From NCBI RefSeq assembly GCF_032854445.1, contig NC_088304.1:21429850-21493849 (forward strand): DNA of 64,000 bases. Direction: 5' to 3'. Below the pieces are notes generated by a model. That model was not told the origin of the DNA and ran no database searches. It was given only the letters and a program-made list of their open reading frames with translations. Source of the stretch: Liolophura sinensis. Lineage: Eukaryota > Mollusca > Polyplacophora > Chitonida > Chitonidae. A program made the position numbers and the translations under genes. Of the stretch, positions 21,101 to 26,824 are shown piece after piece (the stretch's first letter is position 1; the number at the start of each line of letters is the position of its first letter).

Positions 21101-21489
21101 GCCACAAACGTTGTACATTATAGAGACATAATGTCTACACTATAGCTACAGACTTTGTACCCCAAAAACACAGGCTTTGTCCACTAGACTTTGTGCACTA
21201 CAGACACAGACATTGTACACTATAGTGACTGACCGCATATTTTGTCATCCGCTTTAATAGATAATTTTACGCCCAGCGCTACCCGCACAGTGCCAACATC
21301 ACGCCATCAGTTGTGTTGTTTTTTTTAGTGCAGTTTTGTTGTTTGTAGTGAAGTCAAATTCGATAATTTTACAGTTTGTCCTTTTCTGTGGTATTTCAGG
21401 AATCAAATCGACTTCATCAAGATATATTTGGAGCACGACAGCCTTCATCATGTGCTGTCACAACAGAGTCAACACATGGACACTGTTAA
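41..21489 (+). CDS. NOS: Nitric oxide synthase, 3' part (19 exons, 5' end outside window)
   Basis: NOS converts L-arginine, O2 and NADPH to NO and citrulline. Exons: 41-180, 754-928, 3168-3269, 4058-4252, 5416-5513, 6965-7109, 7328-7432, 8267-8298, 8585-8653, 9516-9690, 11512-11660, 14789-14979, 15620-15789, 16253-16466, 17648-17735, 18400-18533, 19753-19910, 20446-20637, 21400-21489. Phases agree at every junction and the total is 2622 nt (873 codons plus stop). Fragment residues 1 to about 217 are oxygenase, about 228-262 calmodulin-binding, about 262-410 FMN, about 470-690 FAD and about 690-873 NADPH. Diagnostic motifs are WYMGTEIG (substrate Glu), [11 protein letters not shown] (pterin pocket), YGTETGKS (FMN phosphate loop), [15 protein letters not shown] (FAD), [17 protein letters not shown] and ICGDVTMA (NADPH). 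The N-terminal heme-Cys exons precede the window. Everything is seen in sequence except splicing, which is inferred. Confidence 0.95.
245..753 (+). repeat. Minisatellite of exon-2 acceptor copies (~53-bp unit) in NOS intron 1
   Basis: About nine units of 51-54 bp (some fused to ~80 bp) carry TCTGTTGACCAG followed by a version of the exon-2 start (TGGTCCGTCGACCTCG). The last unit contains the real acceptor at 751-753 and the first ~27 coding bases. Decoys can encode FLWSVDL-like text resembling the real PWFVDLG. Confidence 0.85.
754..928 (+). CDS. NOS: NOS exon 2 of window (substrate-binding loop)
   Basis: The acceptor GTTGGCCAG ends at 753 and the donor GTAACT starts at 929. The split codon completes Thr, followed by [15 protein letters not shown]. 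It includes [19 protein letters not shown], whose Glu after GT contacts the arginine guanidinium in the NOS family. The acceptor and first ~27 nt belong to the same repeat unit that fills the preceding intron. Confidence 0.95.
1005..1470 (+). repeat. ~42-bp minisatellite in NOS intron 2
   Basis: About ten degenerate copies of a unit with core GCAGTGATACCAAAA plus CTTGCC and a TCTGYRTATCAAA segment, spaced roughly 40-44 bp. There is no obvious similarity to the flanking exon junctions. Confidence 0.8.
1471..2880. other. Intron 2 sequence without recognisable content
   Basis: AT-rich intronic sequence. I see no coding homology, repeat array or structured element here. Confidence 0.6.
2887..3015 (-). 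mobile_element. SINE family A, 3' half
   Basis: Reads as tail-body on plus: TTATTTGATTG, ACGCC, AATATTTCACTTATAC, GGCGGCCAG, ATTATGGT, CCCACGAC. This is the 3' half of the tRNA-derived family seen complete at 22491-22757. Confidence 0.85.
3168..3269 (+). CDS. NOS: NOS exon 3 of window (oxygenase)
   Basis: The acceptor TTTCAG ends at 3167 and the donor GTAATC starts at 3270. The exon is 102 nt, phase 0 to 0. The translation begins [11 protein letters not shown] and ends [14 protein letters not shown], the helix region that precedes the pterin-binding segment in NOS. Confidence 0.93.
3634..3806 (+). mobile_element. SINE family A, headless copy
   Basis: Body (AAGGTCTGCCAGCAGCCTG, GATCGTGGGTTTCCCCCGGG, CCACCATAA, GAAATATTCTTGAGTA) ending in AAATAAATAAAT. 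The tRNA-like head is missing. Confidence 0.85.
3848..4045 (+). mobile_element. SINE family A abutting NOS exon 4
   Basis: Begins inside the tRNA-like head (GCTAGCACAGCGTAATGAC), runs through B-box-like GTGAGTTCAG, and ends in (AAAT)n about 14 bp before the exon at 4058. Part of the body (the CCACCATAATG segment) is deleted. Confidence 0.85.
4058..4252 (+). CDS. NOS: NOS exon 4 of window (pterin and dimer region)
   Basis: The acceptor TTCTGTAG ends at 4057 and the donor GTAAGC starts at 4253. The exon is 195 nt, phase 0 to 0. It contains [26 protein letters not shown] and [11 protein letters not shown], which form the tetrahydrobiopterin pocket and dimer interface in the family. A SINE (AAAT)n tail ends only about 14 bp upstream of this exon. 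Confidence 0.95.
4735..4868 (-). mobile_element. SINE family A, 3' half
   Basis: TTATTTATCTGATTGGTG, TTTACGCCGTACTTAAGAAT, CAGCATTATGGTGGG, CCCGGGGGGAAACCCACGAC, CCGCAGGTTGCTG in reverse orientation. Intronic in NOS. Confidence 0.85.
5416..5513 (+). CDS. NOS: NOS exon 5 of window (end of oxygenase, start of CaM-binding segment)
   Basis: The acceptor TATTTCAG ends at 5415 and the donor is CAG|GTATGG at 5514, with exit phase 2. It reads [12 protein letters not shown], then a basic linker, then RRITFRLVA, the first half of the calmodulin-binding helix (RRxIxFKxLA in nNOS). A 22-bp G-rich tract begins four bases inside the intron. Confidence 0.92.
5518..5539 (+). promoter_or_regulatory. G-rich tract next to NOS exon 5 donor
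   Basis: A 22-bp run of G interrupted by a single T at 5527 starts four bases inside the intron whose donor is at 5514. G-tracts near 5' splice sites can act as intronic splicing enhancers or form G-quadruplexes; that role is inferred. Confidence 0.45.
5795..6115 (-). mobile_element. SINE family B copy
   Basis: Contains GAGTGCTTGGGGTTTAAC, GTACTTAACAATTTTTCAGT, CATATGACGACGA and GGTCTTAGGTGTGAC, shared with copies at 26825-27090 and 52268-52590. The last shows a tRNA-like head. Confidence 0.75.
6119..6964 (+). repeat. 83/84-bp tandem array of decoy CaM-binding exon starts with acceptors
   Basis: Units begin after TTACAG at 6212, 6295, 6379, 6463, 6546, 6630, 6714, 6797 and 6881; the real exon begins at 6965. 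Each carries ATTGGCCGTCTTGATGGGG and AAACGGGTGAAATGTTCTGT, i.e. [20 protein letters not shown], a mimic of [20 protein letters not shown]. 6295-6545 and 6546-6796 are a near-identical 251-bp trimer repeated. Units at 6797 and 6881 are in frame and open into the real exon. Confidence 0.93.
6965..7109 (+). CDS. NOS: NOS exon 6 of window (second half of CaM-binding segment, FMN loop)
   Basis: The acceptor ATTTACAG ends at 6964 and the donor GTAAGT starts at 7110; phase 2 in, 0 out. The residues [19 protein letters not shown] complete the calmodulin-binding region. [20 protein letters not shown] is the FMN phosphate-binding loop and first helix. This is the terminal member of a row of ten acceptor-plus-exon-start copies; only this copy continues into YGTETGKS. 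Confidence 0.93.
7110..7245 (+). repeat. 25-bp tandem repeat starting at the exon 6 donor
   Basis: About five units of GTAAGTCAG TTTTCACATTCGCACT type begin exactly at the donor GTAAGT (7110). A second intact GTAAGT occurs at 7141; later units drift to GTCAGTCAG. Confidence 0.8.
7328..7432 (+). CDS. NOS: NOS exon 7 of window (FMN domain)
   Basis: The acceptor CTGTGCAG ends at 7327 and the donor GTATAT starts at 7433. The exon is 105 nt, phase 0 to 0. It reads [12 protein letters not shown] and [19 protein letters not shown], the flavodoxin-like loop (TSTFGxGDPPxN) diagnostic of the NOS/CPR FMN domain. Confidence 0.94.
7950..8070 (-). mobile_element. SINE family A, 3' half
   Basis: TTATTTATTTGACCAGTG, TTTTACGACGTACTATAGAA, CAGCATTATGGTGG, CCCACGACCATCCGAAGG in reverse orientation in a NOS intron. 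Confidence 0.8.
8267..8298 (+). CDS. NOS: NOS exon 8 of window (32-nt micro-exon, FMN domain)
   Basis: The acceptor CTTTACAG ends at 8266 and the donor is CCAG|GTTAGT at 8299. It encodes [10 protein letters not shown] plus two bases, matching the short helix after GDPPxNGE in NOS (FxxxLxxM). The exon is small, but its phase fits both neighbours. Confidence 0.82.
8585..8653 (+). CDS. NOS: NOS exon 9 of window (short FMN-domain loop)
   Basis: The acceptor TTTCAG ends at 8584 and the donor is ATCAG|GTGAGT at 8654; phase 2 to 2. It encodes about 22 residues ([10 protein letters not shown]...PLRNI) between the SLSAM helix and [10 protein letters not shown]. In nNOS and eNOS this position holds an autoinhibitory insert of roughly 40-50 residues; here the loop is about iNOS length. 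Confidence 0.85.
8700..9010 (+). repeat. ~30-bp T-rich minisatellite (TGTGCAATCTTTGG...)
   Basis: About ten degenerate units of TTGTGCAATCTTTGGTTTTT plus GTTTCTTCTT in a NOS intron. The 3' edge continues into a segment (to about 9060) also present at 17228-17310. Confidence 0.8.
9516..9690 (+). CDS. NOS: NOS exon 10 of window (FMN domain)
   Basis: The acceptor GTAATTAG ends at 9515 and the donor is TTTGTG|GTAACT at 9691. It encodes [20 protein letters not shown], then [19 protein letters not shown], which closes the FMN module. The exon end and donor resemble the unit of the minisatellite that follows. Confidence 0.95.
9690..10200 (+). repeat. ~36-bp minisatellite carrying the exon 10 donor
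   Basis: About 12 units with core ACACATGTGGTAACTTATCA then GTGTGTAGGTAC. The exon 10 end and donor read ACATTTGTG|GTAACTTTTCA, i.e. the first unit of the series. Many units keep a GTAACT donor-like sequence. Confidence 0.82.
10240..10470 (-). repeat. Dispersed repeat shared with 28270-28850
   Basis: Includes GGGGGTTACACTGGAATCACC, GCCGCATTTGATGAAACTTA and AAACTTTAATGGCAATCGG, the reverse of the sequence family at 28270-28850. Probable mobile element of unknown class. Confidence 0.6.
10617..10712 (-). mobile_element. SINE family A fragment
   Basis: TTCACTGGTGTTTTATGCCG, TACTGAAGAATATTTCATT, GGCAGCCAGCGTTACGGTGG in reverse orientation, truncated before the head. Confidence 0.75.
10827..11314. 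mobile_element. 488-bp MITE with 15-bp terminal inverted repeats and TTAA flanks
   Basis: Left end TTAA-AGGAGAAGAAAACTT (10827) and right end AAATTTTCTTCTCCT-TTAA (to 11314) are inverted copies. No transposase is encoded. TTAA target duplication and length fit a non-autonomous piggyBac-like element, but the superfamily is inferred from the ends only. Confidence 0.6.
11512..11660 (+). CDS. NOS: NOS exon 11 of window (FMN-FAD connector)
   Basis: The acceptor TTTTTTCAG ends at 11511. It encodes CACDEFSVN, an Asn-rich patch, and [20 protein letters not shown]. The downstream exon needs entry phase 2, which requires the donor at 11661 (GTAG|GTCCCT). The stronger-looking GTAGGT four bases earlier would break the frame. 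Confidence 0.85.
12254..13331 (-). pseudogene. Tc1-like transposase (DD34E type), broken
   Basis: On minus from 13331: an N-terminal paired-like helix-turn-helix region ([31 protein letters not shown]), a GRPRSTT hook-like motif, then catalytic blocks VVFTDESRY (first Asp), [11 protein letters not shown] (second Asp) and [11 protein letters not shown] (Glu). The spacing fits DD34E. The reading frame is broken: the part from about 12990 lies in a different frame from the N-terminal part, a TGA follows the GGSMMV block near 12715, and a one-base shift lies near 12650. It sits antisense within NOS intron 11 (11661-14788). It would cut and paste its own element if intact; here it is dead. Confidence 0.92.
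14035..14245 (-). mobile_element. SINE family B with tRNA-like head
   Basis: On minus the head reads GCTTCGGTGGCCTAATGGTT (A-box-like) and GGGATCAAACCCGGGTC (B-box-like), then body text including CATATGGCTGGAATATTG. The head is tRNA-derived rather than a functional tRNA gene because it continues into the family B body. Confidence 0.75.
14789..14979 (+). CDS. NOS: NOS exon 12 of window (FAD domain start)
   Basis: The acceptor CACTCTAG ends at 14788 and the donor is TCTG|GTATAC at 14980; phase 2 in, 1 out. It encodes [30 protein letters not shown] and [16 protein letters not shown]. YQPGDHxGxFPxN is the classic start of the NOS FAD-binding barrel. Confidence 0.94.
15362..15560 (-). mobile_element. 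SINE family A, two adjacent 3' fragments
   Basis: The first (15362-15488) has TTCACTGGTGTTTTATGCCG and CAGCATTATCGTTG. The second (15500-15560) starts again at TTATTTATTTATTTGATTGG and keeps only CAGCATAATG, followed by a short poly-G run. Confidence 0.75.
15620..15789 (+). CDS. NOS: NOS exon 13 of window (connecting domain)
   Basis: The acceptor ATAACAG ends at 15619 and the donor is GGCTCT|GTATGA at 15790; phase 1 in, 0 out. It encodes [20 protein letters not shown] and the helix [20 protein letters not shown], matching the helical connecting domain of the NOS reductase (ALxxYLDITxPP). Confidence 0.94.
15943..16108 (-). mobile_element. SINE family A copy
   Basis: TTATTTGATTAATATTTTTC, GTGCTCAAGAATATCTCACC, GGCGGACAGTATTATATTGG, CCGCAGGTTG analogue and CGGCCGGAGAGGAAG in reverse orientation. 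Confidence 0.8.
16253..16466 (+). CDS. NOS: NOS exon 14 of window (FAD-binding core)
   Basis: The acceptor TTCTACAG ends at 16252 and the donor is CCCAGG|GTGGGT at 16467; phase 0 in, 1 out. It includes [19 protein letters not shown] and [15 protein letters not shown]. The RxYSxSS motif binds FAD in the ferredoxin-reductase superfamily. Confidence 0.95.
17160..17312 (+). repeat. Dispersed repeat related to 8720-9060
   Basis: Shares TGTGCAATTTT-GGTTT, TTCAGTTCTTGGTGTTTGTT, ATAAGATTATTCGTCTTATA and CATGGAGTTCAGCTTAATTC with the 3' edge of the array in another NOS intron, in the same order and orientation. Confidence 0.7.
17648..17735 (+). CDS. NOS: NOS exon 15 of window (FAD domain)
   Basis: The acceptor CTTTCAG ends at 17647 and the donor is CGCAA|GTAAGT at 17736; phase 1 in, 2 out. 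It encodes [16 protein letters not shown] and [10 protein letters not shown], the GxxxGxCSxxL motif that contacts FAD. Confidence 0.94.
18400..18533 (+). CDS. NOS: NOS exon 16 of window (NADPH-binding start)
   Basis: The acceptor CTTGTCAG ends at 18399 and the donor is AAAA|GTAGG at 18534; phase 2 in, 1 out. It encodes [20 protein letters not shown], then [19 protein letters not shown]. [16 protein letters not shown] is the NADPH ribose and pyrophosphate motif of NOS. Confidence 0.95.
18605..18910 (-). mobile_element. SINE family B fragment
   Basis: GTGCTTGGGATTTTACACC, ATGTAACAATTTTAATCATA, GACGACGAGGAATTACTTGG and TCTTGTGGCAGGACGAG match family B; the tRNA-like head is eroded. Confidence 0.65.
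18950..19038 (+). mobile_element. SINE family A tail fragment
   Basis: TTTCCTCCCACCACATTGCC, GCCGTCGTATAAGTGAAG, GTGTAAAACACCAATCAAAC and an AAAT-rich tail. Confidence 0.75.
19753..19910 (+). CDS. NOS: NOS exon 17 of window (NADPH domain)
   Basis: The acceptor TTACACAAG ends at 19752 and the donor is CCCAAG|GTCAGC at 19911; phase 1 in, 0 out. It encodes [20 protein letters not shown] and [13 protein letters not shown]. The GCRxxxxDxIYRxE pattern is conserved across NOS reductase domains. Confidence 0.93.
20284..20424 (+). mobile_element. SINE family A abutting NOS exon 18
   Basis: Body from GCTAGCAACCTGTGGATGATC through GGGCTCTGCCTGGTTTCC to (AAAT)n ending about 21 bp upstream of the exon at 20446. 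The tail lies directly against the polypyrimidine tract. Confidence 0.85.
20446..20637 (+). CDS. NOS: NOS exon 18 of window (NADPH domain, GC donor)
   Basis: The acceptor TTCTGTAG ends at 20445. It encodes [38 protein letters not shown] and a closing helix to QQLK. The reading frame needs the exon to end at 20637, where the donor reads AAG|GCGAGT, a GC-AG type intron. A SINE tail ends about 21 bp upstream of the exon. Confidence 0.9.
20698..20785 (-). mobile_element. SINE family A fragment
   Basis: TTTTTTATTTGATTGGTATT, TTACGCCTTACTCAAGAATA and CAGCATTATGGCGGAGG in reverse orientation, inside the last NOS intron. Confidence 0.8.
20955..21240 (+). repeat. ~23-bp minisatellite (ACTTTGTACACTATAG)
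   Basis: About 11 degenerate units of CTATAGTTACAGACTTTGTACA in the last NOS intron. Confidence 0.8.
21400..21489 (+). CDS. NOS: NOS terminal exon
   Basis: The acceptor GTATTTCAG ends at 21399 and the stop TAA is at 21487-21489. It encodes [12 protein letters not shown], corresponding to DNRYHEDIFGV of other NOS, then an 18-residue Cys/Ser/Thr-rich tail, shorter than the roughly 33-residue nNOS tail. The tail codons resemble the degenerate repeat that follows in the 3' UTR. Confidence 0.9.
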   Translation, partial: ESNRLHQDIFGARQPSSCAVTTESTHGHC

Positions 21490-21840
21490 CAAGCTTTATT
21501 CCATGCAGGCATAACTGCGTTAATGCTTGGGTGTTAATCAACTTCACCCATGACGGTGTCAACGCCTGGGCGTAAAGTTTATCCACTTTCTCTGGTGCAA
21601 TAATGGCGTCAACGCCGTCGCTTTAAGATGATCCACTTTCTTCGGTGCTGCAATAGTGTCAACGCCGTCGCTTTAGGATGATCCACTTTCTTTGGTGCAG
21701 CAATGGCGTCAACGCCGTTGCTTTAAGATGATCCACTTTCTTCGGTGCTGCAATAGTGTCAACGCCGTCGCTTTAAGATGATCCACTTTCTTCGGTGCAG
21801 TAATGACTGCGTAATGTTTATCACCTTTTTCCGGTGCATT
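21470..21840 (+). repeat. ~50-bp minisatellite in NOS 3' UTR, reaching the stop codon
   Basis: Four or five good copies of GTGTCAACGCCGTCGCTTTA plus AGATGATCCACTTTCTTCGG lie at 21590-21830. Degenerate versions of the same text (GTCAACACATGGACACTG, GTTAATGCTTGGGTGTTAAT) extend back into the last codons. Confidence 0.7.
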
Positions 21841-22490
21841 AATAACGGTGTCAACACCTGAGCGTTTTTAATATATGTTATCCTTTGTGACCGTCTGTGA
21901 ACAGACTCAGTGTTTAAGTGCTGTTAATCACCTTTGACCCGTACAGCCATAACGCGGTGAATGCTTCGGTGAATCGTGAATTGTGAATTGTTTTTATCCT
22001 GTTCAATCGTAACCGAATCTGAAGTATTCGGATATTAACCCGTCATGAGTGAATCCCTGAACATATGGGGAGAGTGATATAGGTCTTTTTATACGAAATC
22101 ATTTCATGTGACTCTGTGTCAAAGAACAAGGCCACCACGACAGACTAACTTACTAATTTCGATATGCATCATACAATGTGCTTTGTCATCTACATTTGAC
22201 GGTACGACCATATTTCTGAGGTTAGGACCTATTTATGACGCAGATTAAGATACTTTCTAACGTAGATGCGTAATACCATCAGTGACTTTTATTTATCATA
22301 TTTATATATTTGTACATATTCCAGAAGTATACTCGTATATGGATAACAGAATGATGTGCCAAACATCGTTTCCTTTGAATGAGCAGTAAGGGTACAACCT
22401 TTCCAAAGACGTCAATTCCACATTTCAGGCTTGTAACATTTGCCAAAACAAGAGTTCATAACAAAATTTGTAATTTCTTGCACTTACTAA
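21841..22490. other. NOS 3' flank
   Basis: No coding homology or array. I see no AATAAA between the stop and the SINE tail at about 22745, so the polyadenylation site is unresolved. Confidence 0.4.
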
Positions 22491-22757
22491 GGGGCCTCCG
22501 TGGCTCAGTCGGTTAGCGCGCTAGCGCAGCGCAATGACCCTGGAGTCTCTCGCCAATGCGGTCGCTGTGAGTTCAAGTTCAGCTCATGCTGGTTTCCTCT
22601 CCGGCCGTAAGTGGGAAGGTCTGCCCGCAACCTGCGGATGGTCGTGGGTTTCCCCCGGGCTCTGCCCGGTTTCCTCCCACCATAATGCTCGCCGCCGTCG
22701 TATAAGTGAAATATTTTCGAGTACGGCGTAAAACACCAATCAAATAAATAAATAAAT
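22491..22757 (+). mobile_element. SINE family A, full-length reference copy
   Basis: The head GGCCTCCGTGGCTCAGTCGG TTAGCGCGC is tRNA-like, with A-box TGGCTCAGTCGG and B-box-like GAGTTCAAGTTC. The body runs AAGGTCTGCCCGCAACCTGC, GTCGTGGGTTTCCCCCGGGC, CCACCATAATGC, GTATAAGTGAAATATT, CGGCGTAAAACACCAATC. It ends in (AAAT)n. This copy defines the family. Confidence 0.92.
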
Positions 22758-23560
22758 CTTGCACTTACTGTGACTAAAACTCTTTTCAAAATAAATGTTT
22801 TAAAGCTATATTCGGAAACGTCATTTTTAAAGTTTACCTGTATGTTATAGGCAACTATCAATATTTTGTAAACTTTTGTAAGTTGTTGGCCTATGTAAAA
22901 CATGGACCCTTGACATAACAGCTTATAGAGGATACACGAAGAGAGTTCAATATACTTTTTTAAAGAAAGATAATTCAAAACTTTGATGGTCACTCTCCAC
23001 CCCAGCTGTAAACATCATCAGCTGGATCCACCTATCAGAAATTGTCTAGAAGAGAACACCATAAGGGCAGAACTCGGCAAAATCCAGAGTGCACATGACC
23101 GCTTTTTAAGCGTTTGAACATTTAACATCTTCCCTTATGTTTTTAAGCTAATATCTAAACAAAAAATTCATTATAACGGAAAATCTGCTTATCAAAATAA
23201 ATGCTGTTTTTGAAGCTATATTGGAAACGTGATTTCCTTTTCCTTTCCTGTCTTTGTTCAAAATTGGTTTTACTAAGTTCCCTCTCTTAATGAGAGGAGT
23301 CATATAGCGTCTGCTTTTTCCGTCCGACCTTCGGACTCGCTCAAATTTGGGTGGAACATATCTCGGCAATTATGTCTAGGATAGAGTTCATTATGTAACA
23401 TGAAGATGAAAATGTTACATAATGGATTCTATCCGGTTTAAACGACTGACTGGCTCTTATAGATAACGCTACGTTCTTTTACTTACCCACCTTACTGTTG
23501 TAACCTGCCAGTCACGTACAAAATACCTTGCAAGGTGTTTGTGTTAATTTCAGTCTGACG
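22758..23560. other. Intergenic, nothing recognisable
   Basis: Only short AT-rich open stretches without homology are present. Two short segments repeat each other around AATGTTTTAAAGCTATATT (22795 and 23205), a weak local duplication. Confidence 0.4.
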
Positions 23561-23599
23561 TTTCCCGTCAAATCAGTAATTGCAATAGTTTGCTTGGTC

Positions 23600-24260
23600 C
23601 CGCCCCGCAGGTTTTCATGTGAAGATCTCTTGTATAGAAATAAGTACTTGGAAACTAAATACTGCGATCAGCTGAAAACGGTACCCAGAGCAATTCTGTC
23701 GTCTAATGGGCATAGGATTCTCAAACTTACCTAAAGTGTGCAAAATGACCGGAAGTTGTGCACTTTCAGGTTATATTTTCACATTTCGATCTGTTTTAGG
23801 AGTTGTCTGCCCTTGATATTTCAGAGGAAATTCGTGCGACCCATATCTAAGCTATTATTTGGCATAGGATTCTCAAAGTGGCACAAAGTGTACAAAATGA
23901 CCTGAAGTTGTGCACTGTCAGGTTATATTTTCACATTTCGATCTGTTTTAGGAGTTGTCTGCCCTTGATATTTCAGAGGAAATTCGCGCGACCCATATCT
24001 CCGCTAATATTTGGCATAGGATTCTCAAAGTGGCACAAAGTGTACAAAATGACCTGAAGTTGTGCACTGTCAGGTTATATTTTCACATTTCGATCTGTTT
24101 TAGGAATTGTCTGCCCTTAATATTTCAGAGAAAAGTCGAGCCAGCCATATCTCAGATCATGGAATAGGATTCTCAAACTCACACAGTTTGTGCAAAATAA
24201 TCTGAAGGTCATGTTATCTTTTCACAATTCAATCTTTTCCAGGAGTTCTACCATTGCGCA
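23600..24260 (+). repeat. ~152-bp tandem repeat, four copies
   Basis: GGCATAGGATTCTCAAA recurs near 23709, 23861, 24013 and (as GGAATAGG) 24162. Between are TGTGCACTGTCAGGTTATAT, TTTCACATTTCGATCTGTTT and TGCCCTTGATATTTCAGAGG. The middle copies are nearly identical. Confidence 0.9.
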
Positions 24261-24449
24261 TATTTGCCGAGCCATAGGTATTTCAGAAGAATTTTGTACG
24301 AGCTAGTTCTTTGCACTTGCACATAAGTCGGAAGATACGTAGATGTCGGTTATAATATCACATACATGTGGGATTCTCAAACTTACCATCGCCTCACGAT
24401 TGATGTAGCCTCAGCTGGTTATGTATGTATTTATGTATTTCCGAGCGAT

Positions 24450-24545
24450 AGGTAGGTAGGTCGGTAGGTAGGTCGGTAGGTAGGTAGGTAGGAAGTTGCA
24501 TGCATGGATGGATGAATGGATGCATGGATGCATGCATGCATGCTT
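24450..24545 (+). repeat. Tetranucleotide microsatellites (TAGG)n and (GCAT/GGAT)n
   Basis: A TAGG/TCGG run near 24450-24495 is followed by ATGGATGGATG and ATGCATGCATGCTTGCTTGC. Low-complexity DNA. Confidence 0.9.
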
Positions 24546-24895
24546 GCTTGCTTGGGGTTTAAGGCCATACTTAACAGCTTTTCAGTCATATGACGACGAG
24601 GAGTCCTTACGTGTGTGCACATTCTAGTATGCTGTGTCTTCTTGTGGCATGGCTTCGCCACTGAAGTATCCTGTCGAAGATATCATGCCATCAGACATGA
24701 AACCCCACCCAGTTACATTACACTGACAACGTGCGAATAAGTCATGTTTCCTTGTCCTAACCTCTCAGTGCCAAGCGCCAAGCAAAAAATCAGCAAGTAC
24801 CACCTTTAAAGTCTTTGGTATAACCCGGCCCGAGTTTTCTCCCGAGGTCTCCTGACTATGGGGCAGACGGTCTAACCATTAGGCCACCGAAGCGG
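24545..24895 (-). mobile_element. SINE family B copy with tRNA-like head
   Basis: Plus-strand text CTTGGGGTTTAAGGCCATAC, CATATGACGACGAGGAGTC, CTTCTTGTGGCATGGC, then CCGAGGTCTCCTGACT, TCTAACCATTAGGCCACCGA, the reverse complement of a tRNA-like head as at 14035-14245. Confidence 0.8.
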
Positions 24896-26169
24896 TTCAA
24901 GATGTTGTATGGCGGCCAAATACCACACGAACTGTAAATATCAAGAAAAGGATCCAGCCAAAAGACACTCTTTGATTGACTTTGAAGTTCAGTGTTACTG
25001 TAAATTCGTGGATGCACCACCTGGCCATTTCTCTCAGTGTTACCTTTGTTCATGCATGTCATGCAATTAATCGGCTGTGTTAGGCACGTCCGAAGACACA
25101 TACACAAATACCTGAATATCAATAAATAATTTTGCCATTTCTTTGTCTTAACAAGGGGTAAGTCTGTTAGACGATGCAACGTCTTGAGCCTTTGACCAGG
25201 TGGTTTTACGTTACGGTAGTGCAATCTGTTTTTTCCATTCTTGTGAAGCCGTTTAGGCCTACATAGCAAAGTTGCTGTGTTCTGTCATCCGCTGGTACAT
25301 TTAAACTCTACCAAATTTAAAAAAGCAAACTATGTGAAATGAATGAAGTGTGAACATAAACTATTATATTGAATATACTGCTCATAAAGATATAGAAGCT
25401 TTTACAAGATAACAATTTAATTACCTCTCGAGGTTAAAAAAAATGCCTTGTAAGCTGTAGTATAATCAAAAGGTAAATCTCAACAAACAACTAAATACTC
25501 AACAAATAGGCTTACATGTACGACGTAAACCTTTAAATAAATAAATAAATAAATAAGATAAACAAATAAATAAAATAAACAAATAAGTAATCCATAACAG
25601 CAGATATCCGTCAACAGCAATACCTTATCATTTCAAACATTTGAGTCAAAATTCAGATCTGTGTCAAATGCGTGTTTGCATATTTTTATAAACCCCACAA
25701 CCACAGATTAGGGCAGATGTCTTTTAATATTTATCATTTGTTACGTGTTTCCAATTATATGTGCTTTAGGACAAGATATGTGCTTTCACAATATTTCCAT
25801 TCGAAGATGACTTTCTCTGAATTTTGAAAGTTCTTTGTCTACATCGCACTTCTCACAAAAGTTAGTATTTACTGACAGGTTAGCCATAATGCAAGAGTAA
25901 ACAGCACAGACTTAACTGATATAGTCATCGTATAGTTTACCCCAACCATCAGTGTTGTACACTTGCAGAAGACTCTCCCGGGAGAGTGAGCCAAAAAGAG
26001 CCGGACAGGAAGGTAAGCGTGGCATGGCATTCACGTAATTCGAAATCACGATTCGTGTCCACGTGTCAGTCCCATCATTTTGAACAAACTTGACGTTGCG
26101 AATCTGGATTTCGTATTACATGAACTCTGTCTGTGGCAGCCACAAATTTTGCTTGTTCTGTGTATGGTC

Positions 26170-26410
26170 GGTTAGCAGGAGAACGTGGGTGTTATATGAG
26201 CGGTAATATTAATATCCCATGGAGGTCTGCGGAGAGGTTAGTCACCGAAGTAGTGATTGTACAAGATACAGTTACCGCCATCTCGCGGATACACCACCGA
26301 GAGACAGCCACCTATCTCCCTACACTGATATATTCACAATACGCTTCTTTAAGTCTGGTGAATGTCCTCAGAACAGCGGGCGAAAAGATGTGGTCATGTA
26401 AACTCTCTTT
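26170..26410 (-). pseudogene. Broken copy of the PAN/apple-like lectin exon
   Basis: The reverse strand aligns to the exon at 40614-40849: CTGAGGACATT(T/C)AC, TGTGGCTGCCTCTCGGTGG versus GGTGGCTGTCTCTCGGTGG, GAGATG(A/G)CGGT. A two-base insertion beside the Cys-Xaa-Tyr segment shifts the frame. The acceptor CTCTTTAG of copy 2 is lost. It is the duplicate's remnant. Confidence 0.75.
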
Positions 26411-26824
26411 TAAGACTCGAGACGAAAAGATGAAGAAGAATATCGAATGAGTACCTCAATAATTATAAATGTGATTCTGTGTGTTTTGGGGTGCAACGTC
26501 TTTTTTCGCTGCCAGCCTGCTATTTTGGTGTACAGGTGCATGCTTGGAATCAAAATTATGGAAATCTGGGCAGGTATGGGTTTTTATGATGAAAGATTGA
26601 AATTCTGGGCGGGAGGGCAGCAGGATACAGGTGGTGATGAGGCTATGATTGACGTCCCCTGGGCGTTGCTAGGACCGCTACTCTGCTGGCATACAAAGAT
26701 ACAGATTTTGACGGCCCACCTATGTCAACATTTTTATGGCTTCTTTCTCACAGAAATGCACGGAATGTTTGGGACTGAGTTACAGTATTTAAAGTTAACA
26801 CTGACCACAACACCCATAAGAGTC

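Noticed and set aside
22491-22570. Plus-strand tRNA gene
   Set aside because: Same reasoning: it is the head of a full-length family A SINE with an (AAAT)n tail.
26133-26450. Plus-strand protein gene
   Set aside because: The open frame is antisense to a degraded PAN-like exon copy and has no recognisable homology.
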